Shown piece after piece: positions 50,797-61,464 of a stretch of 64,000 nt of DNA (the first letter of the stretch is position 1; each line of letters opens with the position of its first letter). The translations under genes and the position numbers were made by a program. The notes under the pieces were generated by a model. It was not told the DNA's origin. It saw only the letters and a program-made list of their open reading frames with translations, and searched no databases. This stretch comes from Psoroptes ovis (lineage: Eukaryota; Arthropoda; Arachnida; Sarcoptiformes; Psoroptidae): positions 233,501 to 297,500 of the forward strand of contig PQWQ01000036.1 of NCBI GenBank assembly GCA_002943765.1, read 5' to 3'.

Positions 50797-51874
50797 AATT
50801 AAGTGATCAGTGGCCCTTTTGGCCAATATTTTGCAACAAATCTGAATAAACAAGGTTTAATGAACCTCAAACTGTGTTAAAGTCAGTGAAACAGTGTTTG
50901 GTTGTTTTAATTAAAAAGTGAATGTTGTGTATGGATCTGTGGGCAGCCATAGAATGATGGTCAATGTGTCCGATTCGGAAATATCGGAATCCGAATGAAG
51001 AGGAGAGTAATTAGCATAATGGACAGTGAATCGAACAGAATCCTAATTAGTAGGCTGGTCGCGTTCGTTCAATGCAGGCAGTGTGTAGTAATGATTGTGT
51101 TAATCACTTTGCTTTCCTTGATCAGCCAAAAGCAAACAAATAATTTGGCAATCAGGTCAATCGGTAGTCGAATGATTAAGCAGAATGAACAAACATGACG
51201 CATGATTACACGATTCTGCTTTATGAATGTGTTCATATCTGATAAGGAAGTGGATCATCTGTGGCCACCATGATCGATCACTGAGATGATGGCACTGATT
51301 CATTAATTATTTATTGATCTGATTACTGCTTTGTTTGTTTGGATTATTTGTTTCAACTTTGAACTTACCTGATTAGTGATTTGATGAAGGAAAGTGATGA
51401 CAATCTGTTTTGATGCAATTATCGCTTGATGTGTTTGATTCGACTGCTGATGGCTAACTGAGTAAGTGAGACTCAGTTTTGTTTGTCGTGGGAGTTGGGC
51501 TGAGCCAATCATCACTTCAAAGTGACTTTCCTAAAAGAGAAATGTGCTTTGTACATTTGTTTGCGCCTTTGTACAGGGTCCCCATGACTCATGGCTATTG
51601 TTCGGTAGCATATGGTCATATGACCATAAATGACATGATTCGATGTTTGAATGGTGGCATACATGGCACTTGATTGTTTCGCTTGAATAGAATTAGTGTC
51701 AATGAATGATTCGAATCAATAAATCAAATGAATGACAAATGATCGCTTCCTGATCAGATGACCGCCAACCCTCTTTCCATTCATTGATTCGCAATTCAGC
51801 CATGCGGAACATGGATGTGCTGCAGATGGAACCAACAAATATGAATGTCATTCGTGTTTCGATTTGATTCAGTC
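50797..51874. other. 1.1 kb shared upstream region, mucin-like / serpin-like genes
   Basis: Divergent genes flank it. Frames at plus 50995-51198 and minus 51303-51515 lack support. No repeat or RNA gene seen. The regulatory sequence for both genes probably lies here. Confidence 0.45.
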
Positions 51875-53623
51875 ATGATTTCGGTGAAATATTTTTTTAT
51901 TTGGTCGATTTGCATGTCCACTGCAATCAACAGCCAAATGCTTATGTCTTATGGAATGCGACGCCTGTCCTTGTCCTTGAATCAGTTTGGCTTGGATTTA
52001 GCTCGTTCCATGGAGCATTCGACTGACAGTAATCAATCTTCGTATTTGTTTTGTCCGTTTTGTGTTGGAACATCTTTGGCCATTTTAATGACAGCTTTGC
52101 AAGCCGAACATCCGACTGTACAACAAGAGCAGACCATTGGAGATGTCCAGTTTGGTCAAGATCAGAGCCATGTGAATCGACTGTATGAATCGCTACGTTA
52201 TGCGCTTTATGTAAACTCGATGCAGCCGCAAGAAGTGAATTTAGCATTTTTTGATTTGATGCGTCACCTGAGAGTCAATTTACCCAGCGGATTTCCAGTC
52301 ACACAGCAGTCAAACGATCGGCAACAAGAAAATATGGAGGATGTGATGTTTATGGTGAATCAAGTGTATTTACAACGGTACATCCCAATGGACTATCGAT
52401 TGTTTCTCACCGTACAGCATTATTACCAGACTTCAATTCGAACTTTGGATTTGTCAGATCTGCAGGAATCGTGGCAGCATATCAACGCCAAAGTTAAACA
52501 CCAAACACATGGTCACATCGATCAGGTGCTTGATTCACTTTCTGCCCAATCATCTATTCGATTACTGCTTCTTTCTGGCGTACATTTCCAAGCACGACTC
52601 GACTTTAGACATTTGGTGAAAAATGGTCGTCGACGTAGAGGGGCATTTCAAAAATTGTGGCCAATACGATCCCCGTTTTTACCTTCTGCCGGCATTCCTC
52701 ATCATCATTTGCTGCCTTCGTTGATTCATCCAAACCACCATCAGCAATTGCGGCCTACATCTCCACAAAATCGACCTCCATTTGGATTATTATTCAAACC
52801 GTGGCTGGCTGATGTGAATGTAGCTGCAACGACCACATCCACAACCACCACAACAACTACCACCACACCGTCTCCAGTTGACCATTCATCGACCACCACC
52901 AAAGCGACAACATCTGCTTTGATGACTGACACAAATTCAATGGTGCTTTCATCAACTTTTAATCCATTCGAACCATATGAATTTGGAGATTCCAAAGAAA
53001 ATGAAAGAGTTTTTGAGAGAAAACAAATCAGACTAAGATTTCAACGAAATGATTATCTCAACAGTTCTGTGATTGAATTGCCGTTTGTCGGTGGCACAGT
53101 GTCCATGTTAATATTGGTGCCAGACAGCGCCACACAGATGAGTGCAATGTTGTCACGTATGAATGGCCAACTGATCATAGATTTACTGCAAACTGTGCAA
53201 ACACAACGAATTGATTTGCGATTACCTCTCTTCACCAATCACAGTCATTCAATCGGAGCAGACAGATTAAATCGATTACTTACATCGATTGGATTAGGAG
53301 ATTTGTTCGCAAACAGTGACAACGATTTTCTAGAGCAGCATAAATTATTTGCAGCCATGCAAATCCATCACAAATGCATTATCGACATTCAAACCATCGA
53401 TGAAGATGATCTGCAAACTTCGGAAAACATAATCACCAGTTCAACACGACAAATGTCAGACCAACAGCAAGTTCAGTCACAGATGCTTCAATTGATTGAG
53501 ATTAATCAAAACAAAAGTAAAACGGAAAACGTGCGATTTGATTTGGAGAATGTCAGTTTTTTCTATTTGATCATTGATAACATTTCTGGTCTGATTATTT
53601 TGATGGGAAAACATTTTAAATAA
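51875..53623 (+). CDS. Serpin-like secreted protein with Thr-rich insert and non-inhibitory hinge
   Basis: Intronless; 582 residues from the ATG at 51875, chosen because it opens with a signal peptide (MISVKYFFIWSICMSTAINS); an in-frame ATG at 51845 only adds ten residues. The serpin fold is clear: NQFGLDLARSM, LFCPFCVGTSLAILMTAL, WQHINAKVKHQTHGHIDQVL, RLLLLSGVHFQARL, VIELPFVGGTVSMLILVP, and final FYLIIDNISGLIILMGKHF. Between the strand after SGVHFQARL and RLRFQRNDYLN there is about 130 extra residues with RRRR, a His/Pro-rich part and a run of Thr. The reactive-loop hinge, normally EEGTEAAAAT, reads TIDEDDLQTSENIIT, lacking the small residues needed for loop insertion. A non-inhibitory role is inferred. 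AATAAA overlaps the stop codon. The gene is convergent with SUPT5H, 29 bases between stops. Confidence 0.85.
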   Translation: MISVKYFFIWSICMSTAINSQMLMSYGMRRLSLSLNQFGLDLARSMEHSTDSNQSSYLFCPFCVGTSLAILMTALQAEHPTVQQEQTIGDVQFGQDQSHVNRLYESLRYALYVNSMQPQEVNLAFFDLMRHLRVNLPSGFPVTQQSNDRQQENMEDVMFMVNQVYLQRYIPMDYRLFLTVQHYYQTSIRTLDLSDLQESWQHINAKVKHQTHGHIDQVLDSLSAQSSIRLLLLSGVHFQARLDFRHLVKNGRRRRGAFQKLWPIRSPFLPSAGIPHHHLLPSLIHPNHHQQLRPTSPQNRPPFGLLFKPWLADVNVAATTTSTTTTTTTTTPSPVDHSSTTTKATTSALMTDTNSMVLSSTFNPFEPYEFGDSKENERVFERKQIRLRFQRNDYLNSSVIELPFVGGTVSMLILVPDSATQMSAMLSRMNGQLIIDLLQTVQTQRIDLRLPLFTNHSHSIGADRLNRLLTSIGLGDLFANSDNDFLEQHKLFAAMQIHHKCIIDIQTIDEDDLQTSENIITSSTRQMSDQQQVQSQMLQLIEINQNKSKTENVRFDLENVSFFYLIIDNISGLIILMGKHFK

Positions 53624-53652
53624 ATAAATGCTGATGATTTGAACCGATGGTT

Positions 53653-56600
53653 CTACGTCTGTTGATGCTGCGATGAATCGACTTGTTCGAGATTACTGGA
53701 AAGAATCGAAACAACACGATCTTCTTGAGGCAAAAACACTGAGCACATATTACCAGAAATACTTCGAATGAAACCATGCTGACCAATGAGATCTTCGTCC
53801 TGATGAATCGATTTGATGCGAACTTCCATTTCGGTTGTGAGCCAGTCGGATGCATAACCACTGCTTACATCGCTGCCAATTCCTACTCCTGGTGTTTGGG
53901 GATTTAAATGAGGCGAATTGACATCTGGGGTCATTGGTGAGTAAGCATATTGTGCTGCTGATGGGCCTACACTGTGTGGATTGTGGTAAGTACTCGACGC
54001 AGCAGTCGAAGCTGGACTTGGCGCTAAATAACCAGGCGAAGGTGCGATTGAATGCAGGAATCCACTTGATCCTGGTGACGGGGATGTTGTCGGATAAGGT
54101 GAGTAAGGAGTCGAATCGGATCCCGAATACATCCCTGGAGTTGCTGGTGTATATGCCTGAGGTGTTTCAGGATTGTTGTAACTTGGCGTGTTTGGTGCCA
54201 AAAATGTACCTGGTGATGGTGTGGTGTCGAGATAATCGTCGAAATCTGGCCGCGGCGTGGCACCGGAATCCCAAGCTGGCGTCCGAGATCCATCGTGTAA
54301 TGGAGTGCGACTGGGATCATGTAATGGTGTTCGTGATCCTGAATGCATGGGTGTTTGAGAACCTTGATAACCAGGTGTGCGATTGCCATACGGATTAGGT
54401 GTGCTGCTTGCTGCAGAAGCATTGGGCAATATACGGCCATCAGCTGTGACCAAAGCGATACGAGTCTTGTCCACAGTAATCGTCTGACAACTGGTGTGCA
54501 GTTCCACACGAGCCGTAGTGCCGATCGCATCTTTGACGATGCCAATGTAACCTTTGTAATGACCCTGTGTGATTTTGATAGTTTTTCCAATCAGATTCAA
54601 ATCGTTTTTGTCACGGCCAGATCGTTGAAAGCCTTGTTGTTGTCGCTGAGGCATCGGAGAGCCGCTATTACCGGTCGATGGATGAGCAGGCGACTGCATT
54701 ACTCTTGGTGACATGTATCCTGCTTGCAAATTGACACTGGCATTTGTTTGTGCTTTGGAGGCTCCCTGCAGAAGAAGATGACGTGTTTTACAGGCAAAAA
54801 TGCCACCATTCTCGGGAACCATTCGCGAATGCAAAAAAGCAATTCCTCGATATAAATGTTTGATTTCTCCTTGACGACCAGTGTATGGGCCATCGTGAAC
54901 ACGAACTTGATCTTTCACCTGGATTTGATTCGAATCTGAATCCAGTGATACTGCGCGTTTAGAATCACGTTTGCGGAGAATGGCTTGTTGTTTGACGTGA
55001 ACTAATCGGTCATGCATATTCAACACCTGCAAACATTTCAATGATTTAATGAGGTAAAATCAAATGGAAGAACAAATCAAAGACTCACTTGAAAATTATC
55101 ACGTTCTAAGCGAACAATCACGCCGACAGTTTGTTGGTCCAAATGAACAAGATCATGTAACTGATATTGACCCATTGAATCGACTCCGGTGGCCGTATCG
55201 GAGCACAGCTGAAGATCTTTGGACAAAACTCGCAGTTCGTGCATGGTCAAGTCAGAGAAGAGCACAATTTGATCGCCCTCGACTCGAATGATGAGACCAG
55301 TGTCACCTTCGTAGCGTCCAGCGATCACTTTGACATGGTCACCATCTTTGAAATATTTGCGAAGTTCGTGTGGCTGAAATGAAATCGGTGCCGAATTCAA
55401 ATCATCATGTTTGGCAATCATGTTGATGCTGTTGCCTTCGATGCTCAATATTTTGCCGGTTAAACCTTTCAGTTCTCCACTAATCACTTGGATGTTATCA
55501 CCGGCTGCGAAAGAATGGCCACGATCTTCGGCAGTTGTTGAGCCAGTCAATTGTAGCTCCATTCCTTCAGGATGTTCTTCGAATCGTTCCAATTCAGATA
55601 AAGCAGGCTTTACGCCTTCAACCAGAATGGCATTCATATTAAATGATTTATACAGAAAGCCTCGTCGATAGCGATTTGACTCGAAGATCATGAAATCACC
55701 ATCATTAGTCACCTGATGATTGGAAATTGCCATTATTTAAATGAATAGGAAATCATGCATCAAACATACCTCGCCGCCAATCGATCGAATGGCGTCTATG
55801 TCGAACAGTTTTGCTGCCGGTTTCTTGAAACGTTTTTTGGCTTTGTCATCGTTGGCTTGATCGCTGCCAGGAGTGCGAAGTGCACCTCGTAATCGTGTAT
55901 AATCAATGCGTGGGATTAATTTGAGATGAACCTGATTCTGGGCCACATCCACATAATCGACTTGTGCCAAATCGTCTTTGTAGAGACCACGTTTCAGTCG
56001 AACCCATTGACCCACTTTTAGATTGGAAGTGTCTTTTGTCACTTTGAGAACTTCAGTCATTTCGGAAATGGGGACCATGGTCTGTTTGTAGAGGCCCATA
56101 CGTAAGTTGCCAACATTCTGAATGGCCTGCTTGACGTGCGTTTGTTTATATGCTTCAATGTAAACATATCCTTTGATGCTTTCGGGAGCTAAAACTGATT
56201 TAATTTGAAGTGGATCATCAGAATTTTGATGAGCGATGAATTTACGCATAAGGTGTAAGACAGTCTGCTTTTCTTCGCCGATTCGGCATTTGACCATCCA
56301 CAGATTTGGGTCCTTGACGCCGGGCATTAAAGCTTGTTGGGAGATGTTGTTCGAAATGTCAGCATCTCCATCATATCCATGTGAAGAGGAGGCTGGCTCT
56401 GCGTATTTTTTGCGATAATAACTTTCGATTTGGTCTTCTTCTGTGTTCAAAAACATGGCCAAACGTCGATGTTGATTTCGGTCAGATTGGTCAGTGCTGT
56501 CGAATTTGTTGTCGATCAAATCTTTGTCTGCACCTTCTTCCCAGTCTTCGTCTTCTTCAACTTCGCTGTCGACTTCGGCTTCTTCGAGAATGAATCCTCC

Positions 56601-56904
56601 ATGTCTTGGCTTCTTGCGTTTCTTTTTACGAGTATTCTTTTTCGATCTTTTGTTGGAGCCATGTCTGGCCGGTTCATCCGAGTCTTCATCCTCATCTTCG
56701 TCGTCCTCGTCTTCTTCGTCTTCCTCTTCATCATCATCATCATCGAAATCGTTTAAATCTTCACCTTCAGGTTCTTCTTCGTCGATTTCATCTTCTTGTT
56801 GATCATTTGAATGAGTCTGTTTTAAAATGAATTAAATTAATCATAAAACAATTAATGACCTATCAGCAACATACCTGGTCCAATGAATCGTCTGAATCGG
56901 ACAT
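53653..56904 (-). CDS. SUPT5H: Transcription elongation factor SPT5
   Basis: Four exons: 56875-56904, 55770-56816, 55089-55712, 53653-55026; 1024 residues (human 1087). Order of parts: acidic N terminus (about 11-70, Glu/Asp runs), NGN domain from about 181 (LWMVKCRIGEEKQTVLHLM, GYVYIEAYKQTHVKQAI), then KOW motifs (VGQWVRLKRGLYKDDLAQV, AGDNIQVISGELKGLTGKI, DGDHVKVIAGRYEGDTGLI, VKDQVRVHDGPYTGRQGEI, with a last one ending the protein). The CTR has GSRTP-type repeats (SRTPLHDGSRTPAWDSGATP) followed by Ser/Pro/Tyr repeats, the substrate region for CDK9. With SPT4 it forms DSIF, which controls pausing and processivity of RNA polymerase II. The first exon codes ten residues, MSDSDDSLDQ. Confidence 0.97.
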
Positions 56905-57244
56905 TTTGTCAGTGTGTTGAATGTATTAATTTGATTGAATTAATTAAAGTGATTATTTAATTATAAATTTGAACAATGAGTTGTGACAAGCAAAGAAAAC
57001 AATGTGAATTAGTTGAAATTGACTCAACCGAAATCGAAAAGTGTTCAAAAACAAGACTTGCTGGCGGCTATTGCCACCTGATTAGTCTTTATTTATTGAA
57101 AACATTTTTATTTCATCATGAATGCGCATGCTCAAATAACAAATGTTTTTAATGAACAATTTGGCAAATTAAATGATAATTACCGGAATGCAGATAATCA
57201 AATTAATTAATTAGAGACATGAATTAATGGAAAATTTATTGAAA
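56905..57244. other. Spacer between SUPT5H start and UHRF1 stop
   Basis: 340 bases between two minus-strand genes. It must hold the SUPT5H promoter and the UHRF1 3' UTR (AATAAA on the minus strand appears as TTTATT at about 57236-57241, and again near 57092). No coding frame. Confidence 0.5.
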
Positions 57245-59526
57245 TCAAAATTGATTCATTTGATTAAGAATTTGAGTCAATAAAGCATTTACATTTAGTG
57301 ATTCAGCATCAATGAAATGATCACAACGACACACTGGACAAGATGGATTATTCATGGAGAGATATTGTTGGAGACAAGTTTGGCAGAAAAAGTGTCCACA
57401 TTTGCTTTTCACCATTTCATTGACCACTGTTTCCATGCAGCAAACACATCGAAACATCAGACGAACTTGATCAAATAATTGATTTTGACTGTCATACGTT
57501 TCGTTAAGAAGGTTGCGCCACGTTTGTTCATTGGTTTTGTCCCTTTGAATCAGTTCAATCAAAGATTGCGGGATCACATAATTGTTTTGAATCTGTGGAT
57601 GTTGTTTTTGAATTGATTTGATTTGTTTGTTGATGATGCTGACATCTTTATTCCATAATCGTTTCTGCGCCACTCGACCAGACCATCCTTGTGGATATTG
57701 AAGGCTGAGAGCCATTTTTTTGATGCGATATCGACCGGCGTCAGTCCAAGGAGCAGGTTCTGGGTCATCTCGACGAAGCATAAATCTCCATACTCTTTGA
57801 CCATTGGTGGCTACTTCAGGCCAGTAGCAAACTACTTTGTATAAGCCATCGTAACGAACACCGATTTTGGGTAGAAAGCGAGAACGCCGATTTTTGGGGA
57901 TGCGATTATTACCACTTCGAAGCACTCTCACTGGCAGGCCTTGTTTCCAAAGGTTACGGTCTGGACCATTGGCGCTGGCTCCATAATGTTCGTTCACCGA
58001 AACTGGACAATTTCTGGCCAAAGCTAAAACTTCTCGTTTTAATGTGAATGAATCCTGATTGGGTTTTTTATTCCGGCTCTGTCTGGCTAAATCGCAGGCA
58101 GTATAATAAATTGTATCACCCAAATCGACGTCCTGGGAACTAAGAGCTGAGAAAACCAAGGAGTAGGCGCCCAAAGTTTGACTTCCATGGATACTGGCCA
58201 CTAACGGAGCATGAACTCCGGCTTCGGAAGCTTGCACACGAAAACGCCACCATGATCCGACTGGCACTTCGGGAATGGCTCCAAATGATGCTGATTTGAC
58301 CTTGTTTCGATGAACGATGGAGCGAGCGGTGCATGCCATTCCATAGCCCCAGCGATTGCTGCTCGTCACTGACTGATTGATTGTTTGTTGTCGATGTTGC
58401 AGATAAGACTGCTGTTTGCCAAATAAATCGTGTTCAGTTTCGTTGCGACACTGATCACAGTACCAATACTCATCATCTGGCACCTTGTCCAGTGGCTGCT
58501 GCAAACACCACAAATGAAAGGAGCATTCGCATTCGTCGCAAACTAATTGTTTGCTTGGGTCAGATTTGTACTGGCAAACTTGACACCCACAATGTGGACA
58601 TTGATTGATGTTGTCATCGTCTCCACACTGATTGCAATCTGGTCGAATGAAACCTGTAGAAAACATGAAATAGTTTCATTCAAATTGCTGAGAAATAATC
58701 ACTTACGATCGATTGGTGAACCATTTTGAATGATGGAATCTAAGGGTGAATTTTGTCTTTGCAAAATGGTGACGTTGGATTCAAGAAAATAAAAATGACC
58801 ATTTTTATAGCGAATCTTACGTCTTATGATTGGCATGTCTAAACCATGATTGATTATTGCCACCCAGAGGCAGATGATGGACTTGTTGCGTTTCACAGTT
58901 TCAATGGTTGCCACATACCATTCATGATCATCACTTATGTAAGTCATTATGGATTGACCTGGTTCTAATGACTCTTTGGTCAGTGCTCGATATGGCTGAG
59001 GTCGGATTTGAGACAAACAACGAATTTGATCCGAACCAAATGACTTTTTTCGAAACGATACATGATATTCGATTCGTTGGTCCTTTGATCGCATAATTGA
59101 AACGATTTGCGCCGGTGACCAAGACCCGGTTTCGTCAATGAATGCATCGACATGGTCTCCAACACAGTAATAATCATCTTGTGTCAGACATGTCGATTGC
59201 TGGTCATCTGTTTGGTGATCTATGCTTTGTGATATGTGCTGTTTGTTCTCAGTCAGCATCACATGAATAACTTGGTCATCTTCAAGGCCATACGTTCGAA
59301 TGGAGTACTGATCAAGTAATTGCTGACCATTCGCAAACAATTTGATTGGAGATGTGATCATTTGTTTTGGCCATGAATCCTCGATTTGGTCTTGAATAAG
59401 CTTTCTCAGCAAGCGAATTGGATGATGAGTTGATGGATGCCACCAGACATTGAACTGAATGCAATCAGTGTGCTGTTTGGAGATTGCTTCACCAATCAAA
59501 CGACAACGAAATTTAATGCCTGGCAT
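57245..59526 (-). CDS. UHRF1: UHRF1-type E3 ligase (UBL, tandem Tudor, PHD, SRA, RING)
   Basis: Two exons, 58707-59526 and 57245-58653 (phase 1), 742 residues (human 793). All five domains are in the UHRF order: a divergent ubiquitin-like domain 1-95 (LFANGQQLLDQYSIRTYGLE), tandem Tudor about 115-255 (YYCVGDHVDAFIDETGSW), PHD 279-342 (CDECECSFHLWCLQQPL, PDDEYWYCDQC), SRA about 395-600 (SEAGVHAPLVASIHGSQTLG, GVRYDGLYKVVCYWPEV, LRRDDPEPAPWT) and RING 676-718 (CVCCMETVV, CGHFFCQTCL, CPVCR). UHRF1 reads hemimethylated CpG and histone H3 and ubiquitinates H3 to recruit DNMT1. Odd point: the methyl-base pocket loop, TYTGSGG in vertebrates, is YYTACDLA (456-463), and the NKR finger appears as NKK with a shortened loop. 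Confidence 0.93.
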
Positions 59527-59990
59527 CTTCGTATCAAAGTTGGAAAATGAATGAATTTCAATTTGAATTTGTATTTGAATTTATGCAAGCTGAACATGTA
59601 TGATTGGCACGCGAATCCACACATCTGTTGCATCTGCAGTTTTTTTTTCGCATTTTTTTTGTATTTTTGATAGTGATTTCCATTTTTTATGCGCGTGGCC
59701 CGACCAACAAGAAAGGGTTATGCATGAGGCCAGATGGTTTTGTTGAAAGGGATGACATTCGAAACGGTTATCAAGTTTCATGAACAAAAAAAGAGAGTTT
59801 ATTGTTTGATTAATCGGTTGAAAATGTGAAGAGTGAGGAATCAAATTGACAGAGAAAAAGGCAAAAATAAATGAAAAAACAGAGTCAGTCCAGTGTTTGT
59901 GTAATAAATAATGTCGGATGTGAGATTGATTATGAGTCAATGTTTGAATGTGTGTCAATAAATATAGCAGTCAATGTCAGCATGATTCGG
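59527..59990. other. Spacer with the UHRF1 promoter and the 3' end of the next gene
   Basis: Contains minus-strand AATAAA (as TTTATT at about 59958-59963, 28 bases after the stop of the Ser/Tyr/Pro-rich gene). A 125-residue minus-strand frame at 59581-59958 has no motif, no splice partner and a random look, so I leave it out. Confidence 0.45.
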
Positions 59991-61464
59991 TTACTTGGCG
60001 AACTTGGGAGCCACATAAGTCGGCATCACTGATGTTGGCGACGAGGTCACTTTTGCTGAATTATGGGATGGCGCTGATATGCGAGATTGGAAGACATTTG
60101 AAGCATAGTAACTGGCTCCTTCGTCACGAGATCCATCGCCATAAGCATCGTTTTGGCTACTTTCATTTGTTGACCACTGAGATGTTTGTTGTGGGGACTG
60201 CATGTTGGTGTTGCTGTTTGGCTGCGACCATACGGCTTGGTTTGGGCCAATGAATGGTCGATCCAAGTTGTTTACTGGCGATTGCATCGATGAAGGACGT
60301 TGGTCATTCATTGGCGAAGACCACTGGTTACTATTTTGACCATTGTAGGCCATCGATGGCGAAGATTCTGACATTGAAGTTGCATATGGCGTTTGTGGTG
60401 GTGATCGATATGAACTACTGGTATCGACTGGGTACTGCTGTGAATATGGCTGTTGCGGTGGAATGTATTGGGATCCGTATTGCTGATATGGGGGACGGTT
60501 GGCTACAGATGGCATCACGCCGTAATTGCGGCCATACACTCCTTTCATCGGAGGTGATGACCATGGAGCTGGCGATCGCATGAAAGGATTAGAAGATGCA
60601 GAAGGCATGGCAACATAAGATGGACGATAGTTGGAAGCAGCTCCGTACATTGATGGTTTACCACGATCAGCATAAAGGCCAGACATATAGTTGTTGGAGC
60701 CGTACAAAGAACTGTAGTCGGTCATCTCACCGGTTGGAAAGCCTGGAACAGTGTTGGTGGCGCCGAAACCATAAGGAGCTGGTCGATACGAATAAGAATA
60801 TGAAGAAGCCGAACTCATCATTGGCGAGTTGTTGGACTCTCTTCAAAAATAAGTCAATTTAGTGATGCAAATTTTGAAAATAAGGGACAACAAACCTGTA
60901 AAACAATGAATTCATTATGTTTCTTAAACGACTAGTCAACGAAGAACGACGACCACCAACTGGTGGCTGCGATGACATTGGCCGTAACATGGACATGAAT
61001 GAAGATGGCCCAGACATCATCATTGATGACCATGATGATGTGGAAGGTTGAGTCATCCATGATGATGCTGAAGATGGCTGAGAGGCTGATGGGACATTGG
61101 CTTGTGAAATAGCTTGTAACAGAGCTTGGTAGGGAACCGAGGAGCTTGTCGGATTGGATGGTGATTTGGCTGTGTTTGCATTGGAAAGGAACGATGACAA
61201 GTCGTTGGTGTAATAAGTGGCCGAAGACGAGGCTGTTGGATCCGATCTGGCCATTTGAAGTTTGTTATTTGAGTTGATTGCTGTCGAGCCGTTTGCAGAG
61301 GAAGATGACGAAGGTTCGGCATTGTGAGGTACGGGTGTCAGCAGAAGCAGATGTAAGCACAAAGCAGCATAAAACAGAAGAAGATTTTTTCGGGCAGGAA
61401 ACAAACAATCTTTAAATCTATGGGCCCGACTCTGAGGTCTGCAAAAATGTGAGCGAAAAGTCAT
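59991..61464 (-). CDS. Ser/Tyr/Pro-rich low-complexity protein, possibly secreted
   Basis: Two joined exons, 60896-61464 and 59991-60840 (55-base intron, phase 2), 472 residues from Met at 61464. A hydrophobic stretch near the start (KNLLLFYAALCLHLLLLTPV) could be a signal peptide or anchor, following a basic N terminus. Then come Ser-rich stretches, a short folded-looking part (SSLTSRLRNIMNSLFYRES), and about 270 residues rich in Ser, Tyr, Pro, Gln, Asn and Met (SYSYSYRPAPYGFG, QQYGSQYIPPQQPYSQQ), ending MPTYVAPKFAK. I do not recognise it. The composition would fit a cuticle, silk-like or disordered assembly protein. The start is uncertain: a good acceptor (TTTTTGCAG, 61439) lies inside the first exon and the open frame also extends up to 61569. 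No in-frame ATG fits a donor (GTAAGT) seen at 61693. Confidence 0.5.

Noticed and set aside
50995..51198. Small plus-strand frame with a hydrophobic segment upstream of the serpin-like gene
   Set aside because: No in-phase join to the serpin exon and no conserved feature; the serpin already has its own signal peptide.
54024..54590. Minus-strand 188-residue His/Gln/Arg-rich frame
   Set aside because: Alternative frame of the SUPT5H CTR repeats, which read perfectly as SRTP-type repeats in the true frame.
59581..59958. 125-residue minus-strand frame
   Set aside because: No motif, no splice partner, His/Ser/Phe-rich random composition, and it lies where the UHRF1 promoter and the next gene's 3' end must be.
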